From assembly GCF_003478995.1 (NCBI RefSeq), contig NZ_QUGI01000003.1:310001-374000 (forward strand): a stretch of DNA of 64,000 nt. Reading direction: 5' to 3'. The notes below the pieces were generated by a model. It worked only from the letters and a program-made list of their open reading frames with translations, was not told the origin of the DNA and made no database searches. Position 1 is the stretch's first letter. Each line of letters begins with the position of its first letter. Source of the DNA: Pseudoflavonifractor sp. AF19-9AC (lineage in GTDB: Bacteria > Bacillota > Clostridia > Oscillospirales > Oscillospiraceae). The position numbers and the translations under genes were made by a program. Below are positions 32,887-41,813 of this stretch, in pieces.

Positions 32887-34434
32887 ATGGCTGAAGTACA
32901 AGTGATCCCACCCAAGGCAGCGAGACCAGACACCCTGCGGGTAGCAGCCTATTGCCGTGTCAGCTCCGACTCTGCGGACCAGCTCCACTCCTACGCCGCC
33001 CAGATCCGGGCTTATACGCAGGCGATCAACGCCCACGATGGCTGGGATCTGGTAGACATCTACGCAGATGAGGGCCTGACCGGCACGCGGATGGATAAGC
33101 GGGAGGACTTCAACCGCCTGATGGCAGACTGCCGGAAGGGCAAAATCGATAGGATCGTGGTCAAGTCCATCTCCCGATTTGCCCGGAACACCCGTGACTG
33201 CCTCGCCACCCTGCGGGAACTTTCCGCGCTGGGTGTGACCGTCAAGTTTGAAAAAGAGAATATCGACACTGGAACGCTCACCTCAGAACTGATGGTGAGC
33301 GTTTCCGCTTCTCTGGCCCAGGAGGAATCCATCTCCATCTCCAAAAACCAACGTATGAGCTATCAGCGCCGCATGGAGCGCGGGGAGTTTATTACCTGCT
33401 CCGCACCATTTGGATACCAAATCGTTGATGGTAAGAATCTTACAATCGTAGAGGATCAGGCAGAGATCGTAAAGTGGATTTTTGCAGCCTATCTTAGAGG
33501 ATATAGCTCTGAGTGGATTGCCCAGGAGTTAAGTGAGAATGGGCCTGCCCCCCTTCATGGTGGGCAAAAATGGCATCAGCAGACCATTCGAAAGATCTTA
33601 ACAAACGAGAAATACATTGGAGATGCCCTCTGCCAGAAAACCTACACAACCAACACATTTCCATATCGCAGGAAAGATAACCATGGTGAGGCGGACCAAT
33701 ATTATGTAGAACATACCCACCCTGCCATTATCAGCTATGAGGACTTTCAAAAAGTTCAGGAACTGCTGAAGCGGCGGGCAGAACGGCAGTCGATTCCACA
33801 TGATCAGACCCCGCTTGCTCGGAAGATCATCTGTGGGCAGTGTGGGACGCTGTACATGCGGAGAATTTCGAAAGCTGGATACGTCTCCTGGGTATGTCGC
33901 AAGCATGACAGAAAAGCCGCCGACTGCCCCAACGGACGGATCAGCGAGGACAGCATCCATGCAGCATTCCTCCGGATGTATCGCAAGCTCCGCACCCATG
34001 ACGGCATCGTGCTGGCACCTGTGCTGAGGCAAATGGAGACTTTGTCAGATGCCCTGCATCGCGGCAACCCGGCCATGCTGGCGGTCAACACAGCCATCGC
34101 CACGGCATCCGAGCAGAGTTATCACCTCACAAAGCTGCACACGGCAGGTCTCCTGGACAAGGCTGCCTTATCCGCAAAGCAGGCGGAACTCAACGCCAAG
34201 CTGACAGAACTACGACGGGAGAGGCGAAAGCTGCTTTGCAATGAGGATATTGATGAGCAGGTCGATGCAATTCGCCTGACGATTGATACCATCCGAAATG
34301 GTCCGGAGACTCTGTCCAGCTTTGACGAAGCCCTGTTTACCAAGCTAGTGGAACGAATCGTTGTAGATACTCAGGGCACCATCCGCTTTCAACTATATGG
34401 CGGGTTTGAATTCCAAGAAACACTGGAGGCGTAG
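32887..34434 (+). CDS. Serine recombinase 1 of the ICE
   Basis: A 515-residue large serine recombinase with catalytic Ser26 (YCRVS), the KSISRFARN arginine motif, a recombinase domain, a zinc ribbon (CGQCGTLYM ... CRKHDRKAADC), and a C-terminal coiled coil. It would carry out integration or excision together with the two following genes. GGAGG lies upstream of the ATG. The stretch 33,410-33,760 is visibly more AT-rich than both ends, as if patched by recombination with a related gene. Confidence 0.9.
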   Translation: MAEVQVIPPKAARPDTLRVAAYCRVSSDSADQLHSYAAQIRAYTQAINAHDGWDLVDIYADEGLTGTRMDKREDFNRLMADCRKGKIDRIVVKSISRFARNTRDCLATLRELSALGVTVKFEKENIDTGTLTSELMVSVSASLAQEESISISKNQRMSYQRRMERGEFITCSAPFGYQIVDGKNLTIVEDQAEIVKWIFAAYLRGYSSEWIAQELSENGPAPLHGGQKWHQQTIRKILTNEKYIGDALCQKTYTTNTFPYRRKDNHGEADQYYVEHTHPAIISYEDFQKVQELLKRRAERQSIPHDQTPLARKIICGQCGTLYMRRISKAGYVSWVCRKHDRKAADCPNGRISEDSIHAAFLRMYRKLRTHDGIVLAPVLRQMETLSDALHRGNPAMLAVNTAIATASEQSYHLTKLHTAGLLDKAALSAKQAELNAKLTELRRERRKLLCNEDIDEQVDAIRLTIDTIRNGPETLSSFDEALFTKLVERIVVDTQGTIRFQLYGGFEFQETLEA

Positions 34435-34437
34435 GCA

Positions 34438-35214
34438 ATGGCAAATCGGAAGATATTGTATGGCTACCAGATCATACACGGCGATCTGGTCATCCAGGAG
34501 GAGGAACGACTCACTGTTCAAAATATATTTACCACCTATCTGGCCGGGTTATCCTATCAGGCACTGGCAGACCGGATGAATGCGGACAACATCCCGTTCT
34601 CTCAGGAATCGCCGCTGTGGAACAAGCACAAAATCAAGCGAATGCTGGAAAACTCTCGCTATGCCGGGGAAAATGGATACCCACCCATTATTGACCAAGA
34701 TACCTTCCAGCAAGTGCAGGAAAAGATCTCAGAAAAGACAAGTGGGAAGTTTCCACGCCGGACGGAATCGGATGGCTTATGGCAAAAGCTGCGAAGCGGA
34801 TGCTGTCAGACTCGCCTGCTCCGAACCGGAGGGCCAATCGGGCATACCGGAAACGCCCATCTGAAATGTTCTGCCTGCAGAAACGCATTTGTTGTCGGGA
34901 AGGAGGAACTGCTTGCGCAGACGGCACGGCAGCTTGCGGCACATGAAAAACCCATATGTAAGCCATACGCGCCCTCTGCGGAGGCTGTTCGCCTGGCCAA
35001 TGCCATTAACCGGGCGTTGGAACAGCCAGGAGACGGTAAGGAGGCTCTCTCCCACATCCTGCAAGGGGCAGCTGCCCGGTATGCCTGCTGTGATGATGGT
35101 GTGGATACGGCTGTAAGCCAAACGCAGCCCGACCAAATCGACTGGGAACGCTTCGAACGAACGGTCTCCCATATCATAATCGGAACAGATAACGCAATCA
35201 CCGTACACTTCTGA
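34438..35214 (+). CDS. Recombinase 2, lacking the catalytic domain
   Basis: A 258-residue protein that begins directly in the recombinase DNA-binding domain (ILYGYQIIHGDLVIQEEE, then YLAGLSYQALADRMN) and carries a zinc-ribbon remnant (LKCSACRNAF). The resolvase domain with the catalytic serine is absent from the start, not truncated by a frameshift: the ATG follows the recombinase 1 stop by three bases. It probably acts as a DNA-binding partner or directionality factor for recombinases 1 and 3. This three-gene layout recurs in related elements. Confidence 0.85.
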   Translation: MANRKILYGYQIIHGDLVIQEEERLTVQNIFTTYLAGLSYQALADRMNADNIPFSQESPLWNKHKIKRMLENSRYAGENGYPPIIDQDTFQQVQEKISEKTSGKFPRRTESDGLWQKLRSGCCQTRLLRTGGPIGHTGNAHLKCSACRNAFVVGKEELLAQTARQLAAHEKPICKPYAPSAEAVRLANAINRALEQPGDGKEALSHILQGAAARYACCDDGVDTAVSQTQPDQIDWERFERTVSHIIIGTDNAITVHF

Positions 35215-35237
35215 TTAGGAACAGAAAGGACAGCAAA

Positions 35238-36875
35238 ATGGAACAATCATCACTGGAACGCACCGTCCACCGTATTCCGGCATTACGCTCCAATGTAGCA
35301 GGCAACAAGACGAGACTCCATGGCAGGCAGCGGGTGGCGGCTTACTGCCGGGTCAGCACCGACAGCGAGGAGCAGATCAACAGCTACACCGCCCAGAAAG
35401 CCTACTACACCCAGAAAATTGAGGAGTCCCCAGATTGGGAACTGGCCGGGATCTTCGCGGACGAGGGGATCACCGGGACCAGTATGAAGAAGCGAAAAGA
35501 ATTCAACCGGATGATCACCGCCTGCAAGCGGGGCAGGATCGACCTCATCCTGACAAAATCCCTCTCCCGTTTCGCACGAAATACAGTGGACTGCCTGGAG
35601 ACTGTACGGATGCTGAAGGCCAGGGGGATCGGGGTCATCTTCGAAAAGGAAAATATCAATACGCTGACAGAGTCCAGCGAGTTCCTCATCACCCTGTTCA
35701 GCGGCTTTGCCCAGGCCGAGAGCGAATCCCTCAGCTCCAATATCCAGCTGGGCATCCGTATGGCAATGAAAGAGGGAAAGGTCAACTTCCACTACAGATC
35801 CATGCTGGGCTACCAAAGAGGAGCGGACGGTAAGCCGGAGATCGTACCGGAGGAGGCCGGGGTGGTGCGGCGAATCTACCGCCGGTACCTGGAGGGATGC
35901 AGTGAGGGCCAGATCCAGAGAGAACTGACCCAGGCCGGAGTCGCCACCGCAAAGGGTGTCAAGGCATGCTCCCATCAGATTGTGCATAACATCCTCACCA
36001 ATGAAAAGTATGCGGGAGACGCCCTGCTGCAAAAGACCTTCACCACAGACTGCATAAGCAAGAAGGTCAAGAAGAATACCGGCGAGCTGCCGCAGTATTA
36101 TATCAAAGACAACCACACTGCCATCATTCCAAGGGACATCTACCAGCGGGTACAGGAGGAAATGGCAAGGCGGACCAGCAGGCGGAAAATCCTGCAGAAA
36201 AGTGGAAAAACAGAACAGGGCAAGTATTCCGCCAAATATGCGCTCAGTGAGCGGCTGGTCTGTGGGGAGTGTGGTTCCCCCTATAAGCGGTGTACCTGGG
36301 CCAGAAACGGCGTCAAACGGATCGTCTGGCGGTGCGTCTCCCGGCTGGAATTCGGGAAAAAATACTGCCATAACTCGCCTTCCATGGCGGAGGACAAGCT
36401 GCATACCGCGATCCTCACGGTGCTTAACCGGGTAGTTGAAGCAAGCGATGGCTTGCAGGATGAACTTGCAGAGACGCTCCGAATGGTATGTACTCCGGAA
36501 GGGGACGGGAACAACCTGTTGGAATTAGAACGCAACATGGAAGCACTTACCGCACGGCAGAATACACTGTTGGATCAGGTATTGGCCCACATGGATGACC
36601 TGACACTAACAGAGCAACTCAAAGCCCTGCTGGAAGAAAAGCAGCACCTGCAGACACGGATCGATGCAGCGAAGAAGAAGGCAGCCAACAGAATCAACGA
36701 GGACTCACGTATGGCAGAGTACACAGCTTATCTGGAGGAGCACCTCAATGGCTTCCCTCACTATGATGACGAGATCGTTCGAAAGATGATTGAACGGGTC
36801 ACTGTAGTCGATTCGGAAATAATCCGGGTCAAGTTCCGATACAGCGATTTGGAGATTGAACAGGCTGTATGCTAA
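35238..36875 (+). CDS. Serine recombinase 3 of the ICE
   Basis: A 545-residue large serine recombinase with catalytic Ser40 (YCRVS), KSLSRFARN, a recombinase domain, a zinc ribbon (CGECGSPYKRC ... CRLEFGKKYC-like spacing) and a long coiled coil. It lies 23 bases after recombinase 2. Full length and intact. It is closer in layout to recombinase 1 than to the 16.6-kb recombinase, so these belong to the large ICE while the other serves the nested element. Confidence 0.9.
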   Translation: MEQSSLERTVHRIPALRSNVAGNKTRLHGRQRVAAYCRVSTDSEEQINSYTAQKAYYTQKIEESPDWELAGIFADEGITGTSMKKRKEFNRMITACKRGRIDLILTKSLSRFARNTVDCLETVRMLKARGIGVIFEKENINTLTESSEFLITLFSGFAQAESESLSSNIQLGIRMAMKEGKVNFHYRSMLGYQRGADGKPEIVPEEAGVVRRIYRRYLEGCSEGQIQRELTQAGVATAKGVKACSHQIVHNILTNEKYAGDALLQKTFTTDCISKKVKKNTGELPQYYIKDNHTAIIPRDIYQRVQEEMARRTSRRKILQKSGKTEQGKYSAKYALSERLVCGECGSPYKRCTWARNGVKRIVWRCVSRLEFGKKYCHNSPSMAEDKLHTAILTVLNRVVEASDGLQDELAETLRMVCTPEGDGNNLLELERNMEALTARQNTLLDQVLAHMDDLTLTEQLKALLEEKQHLQTRIDAAKKKAANRINEDSRMAEYTAYLEEHLNGFPHYDDEIVRKMIERVTVVDSEIIRVKFRYSDLEIEQAVC

Positions 36876-36900
36876 AATAGAGACAAGGAGCGATTTACTT

Positions 36901-37650
36901 ATGGAAATTTTTATCACAGGAGATACACATGGAGATTTCTGCCGGTTCCGGCCCGACATCTTCTATGAGCAGGAACACCTGACCAAGGAGGATTTGGTTC
37001 TGGTCTGTGGAGATTTTGGTGGAATCTGGCACGGTGACCCACGGGATGATGCAGGACTGGACTGGCTGGAGGACCGGCCATACACTACTGCATTTGTGCT
37101 TGGGAACCACGAAAACTATGACGCTTACAAAGACTACCCCAAAGAAGAATGGCATGGTGGACAGATCCAGAGGATACGTCCCTCCGTTCTGCACCTCATG
37201 CGAGGTCAGGTATATGAGCTCAATGGCAGGAAGTTTTTTACCATGGGCGGCGCTTCCTCCCATGATATCCAGGACGGCATCCTGGAACCGGACGATCCTG
37301 ACTTCGAGGAAAAGTTCCAGCAACTCGAACAGCGCGGTGCGCTGTTTCGTGTGAACCATCATTCCTGGTGGGCCGAGGAACTGCCCAGCGAAGCGGAATA
37401 TCTGGAAGCCAGAGCAAATCTGGCGCGTGTCCACTGGAATGTGGATTACATCATCAGCCACTGCTGCCCCTCCAGCATACAGGATGTGTTCAGCGGAGGA
37501 ATGTTCAAAAAAGACGCACTGACCGAGTTCTTCGACGAAGTGCGTCAGAAATGTACCTTCCAGTACTGGTTCTTCGGCCACTATCACAGCAATATGGTGA
37601 TCGAGAAAAGATATGCCATGCTATATGAGCAGATCATAAGACTGAAGTAA
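36901..37650 (+). CDS. Calcineurin-like metallophosphoesterase
   Basis: A 249-residue phosphoesterase with the full metal-binding set: GDTHGD (D8, H10), VCGDFGG, LGNHENYD, ISHCCPS and FGHYH. Substrate unknown. ATG at 36,901 is supported by AAGGAG, 25 bases after recombinase 3, so it probably belongs to the same operon. This protein is a frequent passenger at the recombinase end of these elements. Two terminators follow. Confidence 0.85.
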   Translation: MEIFITGDTHGDFCRFRPDIFYEQEHLTKEDLVLVCGDFGGIWHGDPRDDAGLDWLEDRPYTTAFVLGNHENYDAYKDYPKEEWHGGQIQRIRPSVLHLMRGQVYELNGRKFFTMGGASSHDIQDGILEPDDPDFEEKFQQLEQRGALFRVNHHSWWAEELPSEAEYLEARANLARVHWNVDYIISHCCPSSIQDVFSGGMFKKDALTEFFDEVRQKCTFQYWFFGHYHSNMVIEKRYAMLYEQIIRLK

Positions 37651-37654
37651 GACA

Positions 37655-37684
37655 AAGGGCTGTGCTGACGCACGGCCCTTTTTT
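37655..37684 (+). terminator. Terminator after the phosphoesterase
   Basis: AAGGGC-GTGC pairs with GCAC-GGCCCTT around a 4-base loop, followed by TTTTTT. Confidence 0.85.
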
Positions 37685-37842
37685 CGCCTCTGTTTGCACA
37701 CGGCTTTGTCAGTATGTCATATGGGGGTTCGGAAATGGCTTGAAAAAAGCGCAGAAAAACAAAAACAAAAGTTGCGCAAAACCCTGAATCCATTGAGCCG
37801 CAAGGCTTTCCAGGCTGTATCTTTTTCGGCAACAAAAGACAC

Positions 37843-37880
37843 GTCGGAGCAAGCTTTATATCGCTTGCTCCGACTTTTTT
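37843..37880 (+). terminator. Second strong terminator
   Basis: GTCGGAGCAAGC/GCTTGCTCCGAC, a 12-bp perfect stem, followed by TTTTTT. With the previous one it isolates the element end from the host chromosome. Confidence 0.85.
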
Positions 37881-37883
37881 AAG

Positions 37884-38108
37884 TCAGAGCGCGCTCATGC
37901 CGCTGCTCCTCCTTTCCAAATCACAACCGCTTGCGCTGGGTTGCGATTTGGTTTTGGGTGCAAACCTGGAAGCTGCGGTATCTATACTGTTGCGACGTTC
38001 CATATCCTTCTCACGGGTATCACGCCAGAAATGCAGTCGGACAAACCGGCCTTTCCCCTTTGACAGAAGCTGGAACTTATGTTGAGCAGAGGCTTTCCGG
38101 TGAATCAT
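37884..38108 (-). CDS. Small basic hypothetical protein at the element border
   Basis: A 74-residue, very basic frame (HRKASAQHKFQLLSKGKGRF, RLHFWRDTREKDMERRN) with no family recognised. It overlaps a near-perfect dyad (37,914-37,949, CCAAATC/GATTTGG arms). It could be a real small element gene or a chance frame. No clear ribosome site supports it. Confidence 0.35.
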   Translation of the reverse strand: MIHRKASAQHKFQLLSKGKGRFVRLHFWRDTREKDMERRNSIDTAASRFAPKTKSQPSASGCDLERRSSGMSAL

Positions 38109-38174
38109 AACACCCTCTTAAATAAAATCATTTTTGAAATTCTGTCTTTGTTCTACCTGAGCGTCCAGGAAACT

Positions 38175-38208
38175 ACAAAGGGCGGCGTGATCAAACGCCG
38201 CCCTTTGT
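38175..38208. terminator. Bidirectional terminator of the oleate hydratase gene
   Basis: ACAAAGGGCGGCGT/ACGCCGCCCTTTGT, a 14-bp perfect stem with a 6-base loop, 40 bases beyond the hydratase stop. Confidence 0.75.
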
Positions 38209-38247
38209 GGAATCAGAATTATAAAGGAAAGAGAGGGAAAGGAAATC

Positions 38248-40218
38248 TTACTCCATTTCCTCCCGGAGGATATTGTGGTCCCGCAGCACCTTCTCTATCA
38301 CCGTGCCGCGAATCAGTTTAAGAGCCGGTTTTTTCAGGAGATTCAGGGGACCGGGCAGCTCCATATCCAGGGGAGACTTGCCGTCCATCAGGCACACCGA
38401 GCTGTCCAGCAGACAGCGGATGTCATATACACTGCCCCATACCTCAGGCACACCCCGGTCCACGCCCAGCAGGCCGTAGACGGCCTCCATGGCGGTGCGC
38501 ACGGAGTACTCGGTGGTAAACACTGTATCCCGGGGCGTATCGGCAAACTGGCCCAGGAAGGCAAAATTCACACAGCCGTCGGGAATCACATCGGGACGGT
38601 CACCCTTAGTCCGGGGCATAAAGAAGGCGGTGATATAGGGCATCATGGTGGGCACGCATACCGCGCTCTCTTCGGCCAGCTGGGGAATCAGCTCCGTTGG
38701 CACACCCAGATGGTAGAGCCACTCCTGGGTGATCTCCTTGCCGGTACACTCCTTCATGGGCTTTCTGGTAAAGTCACCGGGCACATCGGTGAAGAGGCCA
38801 TATACCCAGACACAGACCTTCTCGGGCTCCTGCTCCTTGAACTGTCCCTGACGGTTGATGGTCCAGCTCAGCAGCCACTTGGAATCCTGACAGCTGACGA
38901 TACCGCCAGTGACCACCTTGCCGGTTCGTGGATCCCGCTGGCAGATGTTTTTGATATAGGGCAGGATCTTGTCGTCCAGCGTAGTGATGGTGGCCGATTC
39001 CCAGTTGGTCTTGGCCACATCCGAACAGAACTTCTCTGGATGGCCAAAAGACGGGTCCTGCTTGGCGATGTTCTTCCACAGGCTCCAGCAGCCGCTGGTG
39101 CGCACCTCGGCGTCCCCGTTGGGGGCGTGGTCCTGGTCGCCGTAGATGGTCCCCTCGGTGCAGGACCCGTTGGTGACAAAGACCAGATCGTTCTCGGTGA
39201 GCACGATGCCCTGCTCCACGCCTTTGACCTTGCACTCAATGGCGGTGGCTACCTTTCTGCCCCCTTTGATGTCAAAGAGAACATTGGTCACCTCCACACC
39301 AAATTGGAAGTCCACCCCGGCGTCTTCCAAATACTTCTTCATGGGCAGAATGAGGGACTCATACTGGTTATAGCGGGTAAATTTCAGGGCACTGAAATCA
39401 GGCAGGCCGGCAATGTGGTGGATGAAGCGCTGGAAATAGAGCTTCATCTCCAGGGCGGAGTGCCAGTTTTCAAAGGCAAACATGGTGCGCCAGTAGAGCC
39501 AGAAGGTGGAAGAGAATACCTCGTCGTCAAAGACATCCTCAATGGTTTTGTCGTACAGGTCCTCGTCCGGGGTCATAAAGAGCTTGACGATCTCCATACA
39601 GCCTTTCTGGCTAAGGTTGAATTTCCCATCCGTGTGGGCGTCCTGCCCCCGATTGACGGTGGCACGGCACAGGGAGTAATTGGGGTCATGCTTATTGAGC
39701 CAGTAGAACTCATCCAGCACCGAGGCCCCGGGCTTCTCCAGGGAGGGGATGGAGCGGAACAGGTCCCACAGGCACTCAAAGTGGTTCTCCATCTCCCGGC
39801 CGCCCCGCATAATATAGCCGCGCGTGGGGTCATAGATGCCGTCGCAGGCGCCGCCAGCCACGTCCATAGCCTCCAGAATGTGAATGTGGGACCCGTCCAT
39901 CTGTCCGTCCCGCACCAGGAAACAGGCCGCCGCCAGAGCTGCCAGACCGCTGCCCACAATATAAGCACTCTTTTCCTCCACGCCTGCAGGCTTCTCCGGG
40001 CGGGCAAAGGCCTCATAGTTGCCGTTAGTATAATAGATGCCCTTTGCGTTTTTTTCGTGGCGGCCCAGCTCTGTATTGCGGTAGTCGCTGGGCGCAGAGA
40101 TGTGGGCCTCCTCGGTGCTCTGCTTCGCTGCTGCAGCTTTTTTTGCCAATACTACGGCCGCACCGGCCCCGGCCAGACCAGCCGCAGCAGCAGTCCATTT
40201 TCCAAAATTCTTTGCCAT
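38248..40218 (-). CDS. ohyA: Oleate hydratase
   Basis: A 656-residue FAD enzyme that adds water to the cis-9 double bond of oleate and similar fatty acids, giving 10-hydroxy acids; in gut bacteria it detoxifies unsaturated fats. Family features are the dinucleotide motif YIVGSGLAALAAACFL, EAMDVAGGACDG, RGGREMENHFECLWD, and the C-terminal FLGQFAD and TEYSVRTAMEAVY. The first 35 or so residues form an extra alanine-rich hydrophobic stretch with lysines, possibly a membrane anchor. Preceded by a TetR gene in the same direction. Confidence 0.9.
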   Translation of the reverse strand: MAKNFGKWTAAAAGLAGAGAAVVLAKKAAAAKQSTEEAHISAPSDYRNTELGRHEKNAKGIYYTNGNYEAFARPEKPAGVEEKSAYIVGSGLAALAAACFLVRDGQMDGSHIHILEAMDVAGGACDGIYDPTRGYIMRGGREMENHFECLWDLFRSIPSLEKPGASVLDEFYWLNKHDPNYSLCRATVNRGQDAHTDGKFNLSQKGCMEIVKLFMTPDEDLYDKTIEDVFDDEVFSSTFWLYWRTMFAFENWHSALEMKLYFQRFIHHIAGLPDFSALKFTRYNQYESLILPMKKYLEDAGVDFQFGVEVTNVLFDIKGGRKVATAIECKVKGVEQGIVLTENDLVFVTNGSCTEGTIYGDQDHAPNGDAEVRTSGCWSLWKNIAKQDPSFGHPEKFCSDVAKTNWESATITTLDDKILPYIKNICQRDPRTGKVVTGGIVSCQDSKWLLSWTINRQGQFKEQEPEKVCVWVYGLFTDVPGDFTRKPMKECTGKEITQEWLYHLGVPTELIPQLAEESAVCVPTMMPYITAFFMPRTKGDRPDVIPDGCVNFAFLGQFADTPRDTVFTTEYSVRTAMEAVYGLLGVDRGVPEVWGSVYDIRCLLDSSVCLMDGKSPLDMELPGPLNLLKKPALKLIRGTVIEKVLRDHNILREEME

Positions 40219-40245
40219 AAGAATATAGCCACCTTTCCCATAATC

Positions 40246-40346
40246 ACTGTTTTACAGTCTGCTTGATGGAATGTGACTATATCCTACCCCGGTTTTCAGA
40301 TTTCTGCCATTTACAAACCGGGCCCAGTGATAAAAAACTAATCACC
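40246..40346. promoter_or_regulatory. Candidate TetR operators before oleate hydratase
   Basis: Two dyads lie in the 148-base gap: ACTGT-TTT-ACAGT (40,246-40,258), close to the hydratase start, and GTGAT-N9-ATCAC (40,328-40,346). Either could bind the adjacent TetR protein. Confidence 0.45.
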
Positions 40347-40366
40347 AGGTCCGGTTTGATAAAATA

Positions 40367-40927
40367 TCATGCCAGGTCCGCAAAGTTTTTGATCGAACGG
40401 AAGACATTGCCCCGCATAGTAGTGCTGATTTTGTCCACAATCATTTGATAATCTGCGTGCATTCCCTGTTTGATCCAGTCCAGCATGATACCGACAAAGC
40501 TGTACTTGTAGAATTCAGCAATAAACGCCTTGTCTGCCTCGGAGATATGGACGCCCTGGCTCTGTTCCTCCACCACGCCGCGAATCAAATCATAGGTCAG
40601 TTCAAAGAGAAAATTTTCCATCTGATCCCGGCTGATACAGCGATACGCGTTGAGAATGAAGGGTTTATTTTCCAGCACTGCCTCGAAAATTTGAAGCAGG
40701 CCCTCCGACCAGGTCGTGGACGTTTTTTTCCCCTGCAGGGCCCGGGCAGCGTCCTCCACACAGGACCACTCCACCAAGTCGTAAATATCTTTAAAATGAT
40801 AGTAGAAGGTCATGCGGCTGATGCCGCAGTCCTCTGTAATGTCTCGTATGGTGATCTTATCCAAAGGCTTTTTTAACAGCATCCGTTTTAAAGAGGACTC
40901 CAAGGCCTGCTTCGTGGCGGTCGACAT
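40367..40927 (-). CDS. TetR-family regulator
   Basis: A 186-residue regulator with an N-terminal TetR helix-turn-helix (KITIRDITEDCGISRMTFYYHFKDI at about residues 25-50) and a helical C-terminal domain of the DhaS/TetR_C_7 kind. The ATG at 40,927 has GAGGGAAG upstream; an earlier ATG in frame is less well placed. It precedes oleate hydratase and very likely responds to fatty acids or membrane stress to control it. Confidence 0.85.
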   Translation of the reverse strand: MSTATKQALESSLKRMLLKKPLDKITIRDITEDCGISRMTFYYHFKDIYDLVEWSCVEDAARALQGKKTSTTWSEGLLQIFEAVLENKPFILNAYRCISRDQMENFLFELTYDLIRGVVEEQSQGVHISEADKAFIAEFYKYSFVGIMLDWIKQGMHADYQMIVDKISTTMRGNVFRSIKNFADLA

Positions 40928-41008
40928 CGTGTTCACTTCCCTCAATGATGTACTTGACTCCATTATACAAAAAGTTTGCCGGAGTGCAACCGGTACGGCC
41001 ATAGGCGC

Positions 41009-41046
41009 GTCACCGCCAACGGTATAACATTTGCGGTGACTTTTTT
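41009..41046 (+). terminator. Terminator-like hairpin without an upstream gene
   Basis: GTCACCGC/GCGGTGAC followed by TTTTTT on the + strand. No + strand gene ends here, so it may be a relic or may block read-through toward the NifX-like gene. Confidence 0.6.
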
Positions 41047-41109
41047 AGAAAAATCACCGCACGTTCCCTGCATCGCAGTTTCTTTCCTCCCTTCTTCGCC
41101 GGGGCACAG

Positions 41110-41138
41110 TTGCTTTTTCCGCTGAACTGCGCTAAAAT
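41110..41138 (+). promoter_or_regulatory. Probable promoter of the NifX-like gene
   Basis: TTGCTT, 17 bases, TAAAAT, about 110 bases before the start codon. Confidence 0.5.
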
Positions 41139-41249
41139 AGCTTTGGAAAAGAGCCTTTAACGCCGCTCTTTCCCGCCTTTTATTCCGGGATGGCAGGCGT
41201 TTGACTCGGTACCGCTATGATATGGTTTGATATTAAAGGAGCGAGACAC

Positions 41250-41648
41250 ATGAAAATCGCGGTAACATTTGAGAACGGGCAGGTTTTCCAGCACTTTGGT
41301 CACACGGAGCAATTTAAAATTTATGAAATTGCCGATGGTGCGGTGACTGGTACTTCTGTGGCCGACACCAACGGCAGCGGACACAGTGCTCTGGCCGGTT
41401 TCCTTCAGCAGCACGGCGTGGACACCCTGATCTGCGGCGGAATCGGCGGCGGTGCCCGCGTAGCTCTGGAGCAGGCCGGCATCCAGCTGTATGGCGGTGT
41501 ATCCGGCAGTGCGGACCAGGCTGTGGCTGACCTGCTGGCAGGGACCCTGGCCTATAACCCGGATGTCTCCTGCAGCCATCACCATGAGGGAGAGGAGCAC
41601 GACTGCGCCCACCACTCCTGCGGCGATCATTCCTGCGGCAATCACTGA
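41250..41648 (+). CDS. NifX/NifB-domain (dinitrogenase cofactor-like) protein with metal-binding tail
   Basis: A 132-residue protein. Residues 1-105 form the NifX/NafY-type fold (MKIAVTFENGQVFQHFGHTEQFKIYEI, then LICGGIGGGARVALEQAGI) known to carry iron-sulfur or iron-molybdenum cofactors. The last 25 or so residues are a Cys/His-rich tail (SHHH, DCAHHSCGDHSC) that probably binds metal. Such stand-alone proteins are common in anaerobes without nitrogenase. AAAGGAG precedes the ATG and a clear terminator follows, so it is monocistronic. Confidence 0.8.
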   Translation: MKIAVTFENGQVFQHFGHTEQFKIYEIADGAVTGTSVADTNGSGHSALAGFLQQHGVDTLICGGIGGGARVALEQAGIQLYGGVSGSADQAVADLLAGTLAYNPDVSCSHHHEGEEHDCAHHSCGDHSCGNH

Positions 41649-41666
41649 TTTTCCAAAAAGAATCCC

Positions 41667-41714
41667 CCCCGAAGGAAGTCGAACATCCCGTTCCGGCTTC
41701 CTTCGGGGATTTTT
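41667..41714 (+). terminator. Terminator of the NifX-like gene
   Basis: CCCCGAAGGAAG/CTTCCTTCGGGG, a 12-bp perfect stem, followed by ATTTTT. Confidence 0.9.
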
Positions 41715-41813
41715 ATGCCGACGTGCTTTTCCCCATCTTGTTCTTTGCCTCGACCTTTTCTCCACCCTGTGCTATACTAGAACACAACGCCAACGGGAGC
41801 GGGGGATAGAACC

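Noticed and set aside
38275..40266. A 663-codon + strand frame opposite oleate hydratase
   Set aside because: Pure shadow of the hydratase codons; no ribosome site or recognisable domain.
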